Source: Advenella kashmirensis W13003
GTDB taxonomy: Bacteria; Pseudomonadota; Gammaproteobacteria; Burkholderiales; Burkholderiaceae_B
NCBI RefSeq assembly: GCF_000506985.1
Contig: NZ_KI650979.1
Coordinates: 1,175,839 to 1,239,838, forward strand
Direction of reading: 5' to 3'
Length of the DNA stretch: 64,000 nt
The notes below the pieces were generated by a model. The model was not told the origin of the DNA. It searched no databases and was given only the letters and a program-made list of their open reading frames with translations. Within the stretch, counting starts at the first letter, position 1; every line of letters begins with the position of its first letter. Position numbers and translations under genes: made by a program. Positions 42,913 through 51,103 of the stretch are shown one piece after another.

Positions 42913-43640
42913 CAGCCCCTCGTGTTCTTGTGACCGGCTCCAGTCGGGGCATCGGCAAAGCCATCGCCCTGGAACTGGCGCAGGCCGGTTACGACATCAC
43001 ACTCCATTGCCACAGCCGGCGCGATGATGCGCTGCAGGTGGCCGACCAGATCCAGGCCCTGGGTCGCCACGCCGACCTGCTTCAGTTCGACGTTTCCGAT
43101 CGCCAGGCCTGCCGGCAGGCATTACAGGAATACCTGGACAAAAACGACGCCTTTTACGGCGTGGTGCTCAATGCCGGCCTGACCCGTGACAACGCCTTTC
43201 CGGCTTTTACCGACGAAGACTGGGATCTGGTGCTGGATACCAATCTGGGCGGATTCTACAATGTCCTGCATCCGCTGATCATGCCCATGATTCGCCGGCG
43301 CAAACCAGGCCGCATTGTGTGCATGGCTTCCGTTTCGGGGCTGATCGGCAATCGCGGCCAGGTCAATTACAGCGCCTCCAAGGCGGGCGTGATCGGCGCG
43401 GCCAAGGCCCTGGCCGTGGAACTGGCAAAGCGTCGCATCACCGTCAACTGCGTGGCGCCCGGCCTGATCGACACCGATATGCTGAACGAACAGGTACCCG
43501 TCGACGAGATTCTCAAAATGATTCCCGCCCAGCGCGCGGGCCAGGCTGAAGAGGTGGCGGCCGCCGTTGCCTTTCTGATGTCGGAAAAAGCCGGCTACAT
43601 TACCCGCCAGGTCCTGGCCGTCAATGGAGGGTTGTGCTAA
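42909..43640 (+). CDS. apeQ: 3-oxoacyl-ACP reductase (FabG-like) of the pigment cluster
   Basis: The 243-residue product is a FabG-type SDR. It has TGSSRGIGKAIALELAQAGY, LNAGLTRD (in the NNAG position), the catalytic Ser in MASVSGLIGNRGQ, YSASKAG and the FabG-type end YITRQVLAVNGG. It reduces the beta-keto intermediates of the polyene chain. NADPH use is expected from the family. Its stop overlaps the start of the last ketosynthase gene by one base (TAATG). Confidence 0.93.
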   Translation: MTAPRVLVTGSSRGIGKAIALELAQAGYDITLHCHSRRDDALQVADQIQALGRHADLLQFDVSDRQACRQALQEYLDKNDAFYGVVLNAGLTRDNAFPAFTDEDWDLVLDTNLGGFYNVLHPLIMPMIRRRKPGRIVCMASVSGLIGNRGQVNYSASKAGVIGAAKALAVELAKRRITVNCVAPGLIDTDMLNEQVPVDEILKMIPAQRAGQAEEVAAAVAFLMSEKAGYITRQVLAVNGGLC

Positions 43641-44866
43641 TGAAACGCGTCGTTGTGACCGGGATGGGCGGGGTGACCGCATTGGGCAATACCTGGCCGC
43701 AAATCCGCCAGGCCTTTTCCCGCGGGCGCAGTGCCGTACGCACCATGCCGGAATGGGATCGCCACACTGAACTGAATACCCGGCTGGCCGCCCCCATTAT
43801 TGACTATCGCCATCCGGCACACTGGCAGCGCAAGCAGTTGCGCAGTCTGGGCAGGGTCTCGCAACTGTGCGTCGATGCGGCCGAACGCGCGCTCACCGAC
43901 GCAGGGCTGCTTGGCGACCCGCGTATCCAGTCCGGCGCCATGGGCGTGGCCTGCGGTTCATCTACCGGTAGCACCGAGGATGTCAGAGCACTGGCCAGCC
44001 TGATCATGCATGGCGAATCACAGGGCGTCAGCGCCAATACGTATGTGCGCATGATGCCCCATACCACCGCAGCCAACGTCGGCATTTTCTTTGGCCTGAA
44101 GGGACGCATTATTCCCACCTCCAGCGCCTGCACCTCGGGCAGCCAGGGCATCGGCTACGCATACGAGGCAATCAAATACGGCCTGATCCCCATGATGCTG
44201 GCCGGCGGGGGCGAAGAGCTATGCCCCAGCGAAGCCTATGTGTTTGATTCCCTGTATGCCACCAGTCAGCGTAACCAGGCCCCCCACACCTCGCCACGCC
44301 CCTACGATCAGGACCGCGACGGGCTGGTCATTGGCGAGGGTGCCGGCATGTTCGTACTGGAAGAGCGCGATCATGCCCTGGCGCGCGGCGCACGACTTTA
44401 TGCAGAAATCGTGGGCTTTGGCAGCAATTCGGACGGCGCCCATATTACACGCCCGCAATCCGACACCATGCAGCGAGCCATGGCTCTGGCCATTGAAGAT
44501 GCAGGCATTCACGCCGACCAGATCGGCTATGTCAACGGCCACGGCACGGCGACCGAACAGGGGGATATTGCCGAATCCCACGCAACGGCAGCCCTGTTCG
44601 GCAATCGCATCGCCATCAGTTCACAGAAAAGCTTCCTGGGACATACGCTGGGCGCCTGCGGGGCCCTGGAGTCCTGGTTTTCCATTGCCATGATGCACGA
44701 TCGCTCATTTGCGCCAACGCTGAATCTGGAACGGGTGGATTCGCGTTGCGCCGAACTGGATTATCTGCAGCATGACTGGCGCACCATCGACACCGACTAT
44801 GTCATGAATAATAATTTTGCGTTTGGCGGCATCAACACCTCGCTTGTTTTTCGCAAGCCCGATTAA
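43640..44866 (+). CDS. apeR: Second beta-ketoacyl-ACP synthase of the aryl polyene cluster
   Basis: The 408-residue product is a FabF-like ketosynthase with all catalytic residues: Cys164 in TSSACTSGSQGIGY, His in NGHGTATEQGD and His in KSFLGHTLGACGALE. In aryl polyene systems this third ketosynthase has been linked to initiation or to a side acyl chain (family knowledge). The start MKRVVVTGMGGVTALGN at 43640 is preferred over 43634. It is the last plus-strand gene of the cluster; the transferase gene that follows is convergent. Confidence 0.92.
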   Translation: MKRVVVTGMGGVTALGNTWPQIRQAFSRGRSAVRTMPEWDRHTELNTRLAAPIIDYRHPAHWQRKQLRSLGRVSQLCVDAAERALTDAGLLGDPRIQSGAMGVACGSSTGSTEDVRALASLIMHGESQGVSANTYVRMMPHTTAANVGIFFGLKGRIIPTSSACTSGSQGIGYAYEAIKYGLIPMMLAGGGEELCPSEAYVFDSLYATSQRNQAPHTSPRPYDQDRDGLVIGEGAGMFVLEERDHALARGARLYAEIVGFGSNSDGAHITRPQSDTMQRAMALAIEDAGIHADQIGYVNGHGTATEQGDIAESHATAALFGNRIAISSQKSFLGHTLGACGALESWFSIAMMHDRSFAPTLNLERVDSRCAELDYLQHDWRTIDTDYVMNNNFAFGGINTSLVFRKPD

Positions 44867-44988
44867 CGAGGAGCGTCATCGGGCAGCGCTTGCCTGTCCG
44901 TCGGGCAGACCTGGCGGCGGTTCTGAGAAACAGCGCGCTAAGGCATTTTACGCTATTGATTTTGCTGGCGATGAAATCGCAGACGGCC

Positions 44989-45846
44989 TCAAAGGGTGAC
45001 GGGCGATTCCGGGTAAAAACAGACCGCTTGCGCGAGCGTCAACGGACGCGTATGTCCCGGCACGGCCTGCCTGGCGACGATGCCCGCCGACGCAGAATCG
45101 TGCTGTGCCGCGCCCACGAGCGGCGCTGCGCCCTGCTTGCCGGCCAGGCCCTGCCCTGGCCATACCACCGCCATCATCCAGTCGTCATCAATCATGGCCG
45201 ACAGACCGCACCACGGCCCGTTTCCGAGCCCGACCAGTTGCCATCCGCGAACGGGCATCGGCGTTACGTTTTGCCTGTCTGCCTGCCGACCAGGCAAAAC
45301 CTGATCCATGTTGTCAGGCAGGCCCGCAAGGCGGGACGCGATCCCTGCGCTCACTGTCGCGCACACCGAGCCGCGTCTGATGCCAACCTTGAACATATCG
45401 GCCGGAAAATCGCCGCCCGCCGCCTTGACCAGGGCTTCCTTGAGCGTCCACAATCGGTAAAAGAGGCGCGTTCGGCACTGCCCTTGCAGACAGCGCAATA
45501 AGGCCAGTTCCTGCTCATCCGACACCAGTTCCGCCAGCGCCAGTTCGTCGACCGACTTCATTCTTTCCAGATCCACGCCGATCTGTGCATGAATACTTGA
45601 AGCCGCCCACAGGGCATGCCCATCGCTATGAGACAGATTGGAGGAACGATATGGGATTAATAATCGACGCTGCAGGGCGCGGCTCACTCGCCACTCATGC
45701 GCGTTACGCCCGGCCAGCCGGGCAGTTTCGCGCGCACGATCCCCCGCAGTGAGCGCCTGCGGATCATATTCCGCCTGCAAGGCAGGACCGGCAAACCAAA
45801 GCTGCATTGGTGCCGGCGAACCGGAATCGGAAACGAAAAACGGCAT
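44989..45846 (-). CDS. Sfp-type 4'-phosphopantetheinyl transferase
   Basis: The 285-residue product is an Sfp/Gsp-type phosphopantetheinyl transferase that activates carrier proteins. The Mg-binding and catalytic motifs IGVDLERMKS and RLWTLKEALVKAAGGDFP are intact, and SLSHSDG-like SNLSHSDGHALWAAS is the CoA-binding strand. It very likely modifies the two carrier proteins of the pigment cluster, at whose 3' end it sits in the opposite direction. The start codon (45846) lies inside a 17-base inverted repeat and has no clear ribosome site. The C-terminal third (about 200-285) is longer than in Sfp and variable. Confidence 0.9.
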   Translation of the reverse strand: MPFFVSDSGSPAPMQLWFAGPALQAEYDPQALTAGDRARETARLAGRNAHEWRVSRALQRRLLIPYRSSNLSHSDGHALWAASSIHAQIGVDLERMKSVDELALAELVSDEQELALLRCLQGQCRTRLFYRLWTLKEALVKAAGGDFPADMFKVGIRRGSVCATVSAGIASRLAGLPDNMDQVLPGRQADRQNVTPMPVRGWQLVGLGNGPWCGLSAMIDDDWMMAVVWPGQGLAGKQGAAPLVGAAQHDSASAGIVARQAVPGHTRPLTLAQAVCFYPESPVTL

Positions 45847-45896
45847 GAATACGCAACTGGAGTTTAATAAGACTCTATTTTACGCATTCATGCCGT
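45840..45896 (-). repeat. Inverted repeat spanning the start of the phosphopantetheinyl transferase gene
   Basis: ACGGCATGAATACGCAA (45840-45856) and TTACGCATTCATGCCGT (45880-45896) form 17-base arms with two mismatches, around 23 bases. The start codon lies in one arm. In mRNA starting upstream of 45896, the start region would pair with the 5' arm. TTGACA (minus strand, about 45911-45916) lies just upstream and may be a -35 box. Confidence 0.6.
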
Positions 45897-46048
45897 CCAC
45901 AGGACATTTGTCAAAAGATTAAGTGCAATCCCGTGACGCATTGACCTGTTATCTGCGGTTCACCTGCGACGGAATCATCGTCCATTCACCGCCGGTTCCG
46001 TTTAAGTCAGCGGACCCGATCAATGCAACAGATCAGTCAACCGGCTCA

Positions 46049-47131
46049 TCAAGGCAATGCCGCAACCGGTTCGTCTGCCCGCGCAATCTGTCCGATGCCC
46101 AGATAGGAGAACAAGTCCTTGGGATCGGCCAGCTCGGGAACCAGGGAGATCGGCTGCATCAGATCAAGCTTACGGGCGACATCGCGCATGTAGACCAGGG
46201 CCGAAAAGTCTTCCAGGGCAAAGCCCACGGAATCGAACAGCGTGATCTGCTCGTCGGTTTCGCGACCCTTGGCCTGCCCCTGGAATACCTGCCACAAATG
46301 GCTGACGGGGAAATCTGCAGCGACATTCTGCAGTTCGCCTTCCACACGGGTCTGCGGTTCAAACTCGACAAAGACTGTTGCCATATCCAGAATGGCCGGA
46401 TCCAGTTCCGTTTTGCCCGGGCAATCGCCCCCGACCGCATTGATATGCATGCCCGGTTTGATCATGTCCGGCGTGAGGATATGGGCACGTGAATATTCCG
46501 CAGTCACGGTCGTCACGATGTCTGCCCCCTGCACTGCCTGAGCCACGCTGTCGGCGATCTCGACTTTCATACCGGTGTGACGCAAGTTGTCAGCCAGTTT
46601 CTGGGACGCGCTACGATCCAGATCGTAAACGGCCAGTTCCTGGATGCCCAGCACGTAATGAAAGGCCAGCGCCTGGAACTCGCTCTGGCAGCCATTGCCG
46701 ATCAGGGCCATGCGACGGCTGTTGCTGCGGGCCAGATACTTGGCGGCCAGGGCCGACATGGCGGCCGTACGCAATGCTGTCGTCAGCGTCAGTTCACACA
46801 GCACATCGGGTTTGCCGGTGCTGTTGTCCACCAGCGCACCGAAGGCCAGCACTGTTGACAACCCGTCCTTGGGGTTGTGAGGATGACAGTTGACATATTT
46901 GAATGAATAGTTCTGCTTGTCGGCTATGGGCATCAGTTCCATCACCCCGTCCTGGACATACTTGGCGACACGTGCCGACTTATCAAATTCGTCCCAGCGC
47001 AGATAGTCGGCGAAAATATAGTTCATCACGCCTTCGATGGTCTGCTTCATGCCCTGTTGCTGCACAATGCGGGCGACATCCTGGGGACGAATCAGCCCGG
47101 TGCTCAGATTTGATTGGTTCAGATTGCTCAT
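46049..47131 (-). CDS. Ornithine cyclodeaminase
   Basis: The 360-residue product belongs to the ornithine cyclodeaminase/mu-crystallin family. It should convert L-ornithine to L-proline and ammonia with bound NAD. Key blocks are FAFGALVDNSTGKPDVLCEL-type (LAFGALVDNSTGKPDVLCEL), TLTTALRTAAMSALAAKYLA, LIGNGCQSEFQALAFHYVLG and NAVGGDCPGKTELD, which matches the long ornithine-specific members. GGAGATAAGC precedes ATG 47131. It is divergent from an Lrp/AsnC regulator. The arginase encoded at 22 kb could supply ornithine. Confidence 0.93.
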   Translation of the reverse strand: MSNLNQSNLSTGLIRPQDVARIVQQQGMKQTIEGVMNYIFADYLRWDEFDKSARVAKYVQDGVMELMPIADKQNYSFKYVNCHPHNPKDGLSTVLAFGALVDNSTGKPDVLCELTLTTALRTAAMSALAAKYLARSNSRRMALIGNGCQSEFQALAFHYVLGIQELAVYDLDRSASQKLADNLRHTGMKVEIADSVAQAVQGADIVTTVTAEYSRAHILTPDMIKPGMHINAVGGDCPGKTELDPAILDMATVFVEFEPQTRVEGELQNVAADFPVSHLWQVFQGQAKGRETDEQITLFDSVGFALEDFSALVYMRDVARKLDLMQPISLVPELADPKDLFSYLGIGQIARADEPVAALP

Positions 47132-47429
47132 GCTTATCTCCATCTGGATGTGCAGGCGCCATTGGCGGTTTCTTCAGTCCTTATCGGCGCATTTCCCTGC
47201 GCGCTTGCACCCTGGGGCCTCTCCTTTCAGCCCCCGACCAGCCACCCGAATTACGAAATGACCGTTAAAGCCATCGTTTCGGCAATGTGGCCGGTTGCCC
47301 GAAAAAAGACGCGCCTGCCGTACTGGCGCTGCACATATGTTGCTCAAAATTTTGTACTTTTAGTTTGCCGTATTCTGCTGGCAAAGCATATCGGCAATTC
47401 TGTACACTTTTAGGCGTTAATTTGCCATA
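47132..47429. promoter_or_regulatory. Divergent ornithine cyclodeaminase / Lrp control region with repeats
   Basis: Two related blocks occur: TGTACTTTTAGTTTGCC (47353-47369) and TGTACACTTTTAGG followed by TTTGCC (47401-47426). TTTGCC/GGCAAA (47364-47369 with 47380-47385) and TTGCCAT/ATGGCAA (47422-47428 with 47430-47436) are inverted repeats. Spaced repeats of this kind suit an Lrp/AsnC regulator, which binds as an octamer or larger. Confidence 0.55.
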
Positions 47430-47879
47430 ATGGCAATAAAAATTATCGAAATGATGAAAATGGACTCAACAGACCAATCCCTTATTTCCCTGCTACGACA
47501 GAACGCACGCTACGCAGTGGCCGATCTGGCCAAAAAACTCGGACTGTCACGCGGCACGGTACGCAACCGCATGCTGCGGCTCGAAGACAGTGGTGTGATT
47601 GTCGGCTATACGGTGCAATTGCGCCCGGACACGCAGATCCAGACGATCCGCGCGTGGATGAGTATCGCTATCGAAGGCAATATGAGTCGTCAGGTGATCG
47701 CCAGCCTGCTCGGCGAACCCTGCATTGTGGCCCTGCACGACACCAATGGGCGCTGGGACCTGCTGGCCGAGCTGGAAGCGGCGTCGCTGGCCGATCTTGG
47801 GCAGGCGCTGGAACGCATCCGGCTCATCCGCAACATCAGCAACTCTGAAACCAGTATCCACCTGAAAAGTTACCGCTAG
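47430..47879 (+). CDS. Lrp/AsnC family transcriptional regulator
   Basis: The product (149 residues from 47430) has the Lrp-type N-terminal winged helix (DSTDQSLISLLRQNARYAVA, LAKKLGLSRGTVRNRMLRLE, SGVIVGYTVQLRP) and a C-terminal RAM ligand-sensing domain (about 70-140). ATG 47430 lies inside a perfect inverted repeat and has no ribosome site, so ATG 47451 or 47460 may be the true start. It is divergent from ornithine cyclodeaminase, so it is probably its ornithine- or arginine-responsive regulator (inference). Confidence 0.9.
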   Translation: MAIKIIEMMKMDSTDQSLISLLRQNARYAVADLAKKLGLSRGTVRNRMLRLEDSGVIVGYTVQLRPDTQIQTIRAWMSIAIEGNMSRQVIASLLGEPCIVALHDTNGRWDLLAELEAASLADLGQALERIRLIRNISNSETSIHLKSYR

Positions 47880-47898
47880 TGCGAACCTCAGGGCAGTC

Positions 47899-49284
47899 CT
47901 ATGAAGGCAGTGTCGGCGAATAGGCGTGCCAGGCCGTCAAAGACTGAATTGCCGCGCCAATCCGCAACAATCGGCGTTCGTCACCGGGCTTGCCCACCAG
48001 TTGTACGCTGACGGGCATATTGCCTGGATCGAACCCGGCGGGCAGTGCCAGCGCGCACGTGCCGGTCCAGTTGGCCAGGCGCGTAAAGAATCCCGGACTC
48101 GCGGTTTCATCAATCTCGCTCAATAGCGGCGCAACCGCTGGTACCGAAGGCAGCATAAACGCGTCCTTGTCGACCATCCATCGCTGCCATACGAGTGCGG
48201 CTTCCCGTTGAGTTCCAAGCAAATCCTGGAACTGGCTCTCACTCACATGCCGCCCGGCCAGAATCCGTCGGCGTATGAACGGATCCATGGGCAACGCTGC
48301 ATCCAGAGCCTCGTTGCCATGCAGATGCCAGCCGCAAGCCGCCATCAACAGGTTAGTTTGCTCTACGACACTGGCAACGGACAGGGGAAGCGGCTCCCGC
48401 ACAATACGCGCCCCCGCCATCTCGGCCATTCGCAGCATGTCGCGCAGCCCCAGCCGGACCGAGCGCTGCACGTCAATCTCGTACTGTTCATCAGGTACCG
48501 CGCACAATATCATGCCGTCCAGGCCATCACTCTCATCGGATAAACCATAACAGGACGCATCCGATCCGCTGTCCGGGTCGCTGGTCAGCGCCTGGTACAC
48601 GATCGCTGCGTCATCAGCGGTGTGGGTAATCGGCCCGACACTATCCAAAACCGGGGCCAGCGGCATGACCCCACTGGTGTCAATCCGCCCAGCCGTCATC
48701 TTCAAACCGGTCAGACTGCAGAAAGCAGCCGGAATACGCACGGAGCCCCCGGTATCGGTACCAATGGCACACGGGGCAAGGCCCGCCGCCACGGCAACGG
48801 CGGAACCGCTGGACGAACCACCCGGCGCACGGGCGCGATGACTGTCCCATGGATTGCGCGGCGTGCCCTTATGCGTATTGGTGCCCCAGCCGCCAAAGGC
48901 AAATTCGACCGTATGCGTTTTGCCGATCACAATGGCGCCATGCGCCTGCAGACGCCGCACCAGTGCTGCTGTCTCCTTACAGGCCTGCCCCGCTTGCAAA
49001 GCTGAACCCTGTGTCGTCACGGCCCCGGCCACGTCGATCATATCCTTGATCGCAATCGGAATGCCGTCAAGCGGACCCAGCGTCTGGCCCGCCCTGCGCC
49101 GGACATCTGACGCCTGCGCATCCCGAATGGCCTGCTCGCGAAACACCGTCACAAACGCATTGAGCGTGGGGTTCAATTGATCGATACGCTTGAGAAAAAA
49201 CGTCGTGAGCAATTCGGCCGTTACACTCTGCGTATCCAGGTAGCCGGCCAGCCTGGCGATGGTATTAAATGCGTAATGTTCCAT
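47899..49284 (-). CDS. Amidase (amidase signature family)
   Basis: The 461-residue product is an amidase-signature hydrolase. The Ser-cisSer-Lys triad is readable: Lys in PLDGIPIAIKDMID, the Gly/Ser-rich PGGSSSGSAVAVAAGLA and the nucleophile in GTDTGGSVRIPAAFCSLTGL. It resembles AtzF/GatA-like aspartyl/glutamyl amidases of uncertain substrate. No gatB or gatC lies nearby, so it is not the GatCAB subunit. ATG 49284 follows AGGCAGAC; a TTG at 49311 is less likely. It is convergent with the Lrp gene; its own upstream gap (49285-49576, 292 bases) shows nothing clear. Confidence 0.9.
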   Translation of the reverse strand: MEHYAFNTIARLAGYLDTQSVTAELLTTFFLKRIDQLNPTLNAFVTVFREQAIRDAQASDVRRRAGQTLGPLDGIPIAIKDMIDVAGAVTTQGSALQAGQACKETAALVRRLQAHGAIVIGKTHTVEFAFGGWGTNTHKGTPRNPWDSHRARAPGGSSSGSAVAVAAGLAPCAIGTDTGGSVRIPAAFCSLTGLKMTAGRIDTSGVMPLAPVLDSVGPITHTADDAAIVYQALTSDPDSGSDASCYGLSDESDGLDGMILCAVPDEQYEIDVQRSVRLGLRDMLRMAEMAGARIVREPLPLSVASVVEQTNLLMAACGWHLHGNEALDAALPMDPFIRRRILAGRHVSESQFQDLLGTQREAALVWQRWMVDKDAFMLPSVPAVAPLLSEIDETASPGFFTRLANWTGTCALALPAGFDPGNMPVSVQLVGKPGDERRLLRIGAAIQSLTAWHAYSPTLPS

Positions 49285-49576
49285 AATGTCTGCCTGAGTC
49301 GCCCTGTTCAAATCATCAAATCCTGCAGCAATTTCCGTGCCATCGTCCTTTCCCAGTGTAAGCCAATCACCTGCAGCCGACAGTCAATTTCACTTGTCAT
49401 GCGCATGGCTGAGCGGTTACGCGTATATTCGTTTATATTCTTCTCATCGGCCCGATCGTTCAGCTTAATGTCATCTTCGTGGCATGCTGCGTGATTGCGG
49501 CCTGCCTTCGGGCATCATATCAGTGCCTGTTTGTTGTCATCGGGTGCGTCTTTGTCATTGAACCAAGGAGATTTGC

Positions 49577-50818
49577 ATGAAACCAGCCATTCGCCCAATA
49601 GCACAGTTACCACTCTCTTTCTCTGCCTCGGTCAAAATGCTCTCACCCGTGCGTCCGCTGTCTCAGGCTTGCCTGGCAGCGATGCTGGCAACGATAAGTA
49701 TCGCCAGCCTGGTGCACGCTCCCGCAGCGCGCGCCGATACGGTCATGTCGCCCGGTGAAAAAACGCCGGTGGCAAAAAATATTGCAACTGAAACCCTTCT
49801 GGAAGGACTGGACCACCCGTGGTCCATGGCCTTTCTGCCGGACAATGGCGGCATGCTCATTACTGAACGCAGCGGCGCGCTCAATTTCTGGAAACCCGGT
49901 AATGACAAACCCGCGCCAATCAATGGCACGCCGCAGGTCTGGGCTCAGGGCCAGGGCGGCTTGCTGGACGTGGTGCTGGCACCCGACTTTGCCACAAGCC
50001 GCCATATCTACCTGAGTTACGCTGAAGAAGGCAAGGACGGCAAAGCGGGTACCGCCGTGGGCTTCGGCACGCTCTCGGCAGACAACACCACACTCGCCGA
50101 CTTTAAAGTTGTCTTCCGCCAGGAGCCCAAACTGTCGACCGGCAATCATTTCGGCTCGCGTATCATTTTTGATCGCAAGGGCTATATGTTTATCGCCCTG
50201 GGTGAAAACAACCAGCGGCCGACCTCGCAAGACCTGGACAAACTGCAGGGCAAGATCGTCCGACTGTTCCCCGACGGCCGCATTCCCCAGGACAATCCCT
50301 TTGTCGGTAAACAGGGCGTGCGCCCTGAAATCTGGTCATATGGGCATCGCAATCAACAGGGCGCGGCGCTCAACCCCTGGAGCGGTGCATTATGGACCAA
50401 CGAACACGGTCCGCGCGGCGGCGATGAAGTCAATATCCCGGAGCCCGGCAAAAATTACGGCTGGCCCCTGGCCACTTACGGTATCAACTACTCCGGCCTG
50501 CCGATTCCCGAAGCCAAGGGCACCGACGGCCCCGGCCTGACTCAGCCCATTTATGCGTGGAAAGTGTCGCCCGCCATCAGCGGTATGGCGTTCTACGATA
50601 GCGATCGCTTTGCTTCGTGGAAGCATTCAGTGTTTATTGGCGCCCTGTCGCAGAAACGACTGCTCAACCTGAAGGTCGACGGCAACACCCTGAAGGATGA
50701 GCAGGTCATTTTCGAAGGAGAACGCATTCGTGATGTGAAGGTCGGGCCAGACGGCTATGTGTATGTGCTGACCGATGACAGTAATGGCAAGCTTATCCGG
50801 CTGGGCCAGAAAAACTGA
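49577..50818 (+). CDS. PQQ-dependent aldose sugar dehydrogenase (soluble GDH/YliI type)
   Basis: The 413-residue product is a periplasmic beta-propeller quinoprotein. An extended N-terminus with a signal-like hydrophobic stretch (LSQACLAAMLATISIASLVH, cleaved near AARAD) leads to LLEGLDHPWSMAFLPDNGGM, and NEHGPRGGDEVNIPEPGKNY is the family motif. GLPIPEAKG and WKVSPAISGMAFYDSDRF complete the propeller. It oxidises aldose sugars and passes electrons to quinone; PQQ genes are not in the window. AAGGAGATTTGC precedes the ATG. Confidence 0.92.
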   Translation: MKPAIRPIAQLPLSFSASVKMLSPVRPLSQACLAAMLATISIASLVHAPAARADTVMSPGEKTPVAKNIATETLLEGLDHPWSMAFLPDNGGMLITERSGALNFWKPGNDKPAPINGTPQVWAQGQGGLLDVVLAPDFATSRHIYLSYAEEGKDGKAGTAVGFGTLSADNTTLADFKVVFRQEPKLSTGNHFGSRIIFDRKGYMFIALGENNQRPTSQDLDKLQGKIVRLFPDGRIPQDNPFVGKQGVRPEIWSYGHRNQQGAALNPWSGALWTNEHGPRGGDEVNIPEPGKNYGWPLATYGINYSGLPIPEAKGTDGPGLTQPIYAWKVSPAISGMAFYDSDRFASWKHSVFIGALSQKRLLNLKVDGNTLKDEQVIFEGERIRDVKVGPDGYVYVLTDDSNGKLIRLGQKN

Positions 50819-50995
50819 CACGGTTCGAACTCATTCAGACTAACTTTACTCTGAGCAACTTAATGCAGACCGGCGCAATTCAAAACTGCTACAGGTGACC
50901 TTCTCATGCGGTGTCGGCCGTAACGCAGCCCCCGTCAGCCCACCGCACAAGTTCAGCGTTAGCCGGCCAGAGACAGCGCTTAATCCGCCTAAAAC

Positions 50996-51031
50996 AAGGC
51001 CCGCTCACATTTGCAATGTGGCGGGCTTTGG
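50996..51031 (-). terminator. Terminator between serA and the sugar dehydrogenase gene
   Basis: CAAGGCCCGCTCACATT (50996-51012) pairs with AATGTGGCGGGCTTTG (51016-51031) over a 3-base loop, with one bulge and one G-U pair. Read on the minus strand the stem is followed by TTGTTTTA, suiting the end of serA (stop at 51104). It may also act on the convergent sugar dehydrogenase gene. The rest of the gap, 50819-50995, shows nothing else. Confidence 0.7.
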
Positions 51032-51103
51032 TCGGCCGGGTCGCTGAGAGTGGTTCATCAATAACCAATATCCACCCGATCAGCGCCCATCAGGCGCTGG
51101 CGA

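Noticed and set aside
44890-45501. 203-codon plus-strand frame opposite the phosphopantetheinyl transferase gene
   Set aside because: The minus-strand frame has clear Sfp-type motifs (GVDLE, WTLKEALVKA); the plus frame has a Cys/Arg-rich low-sense composition and no recognised domain.
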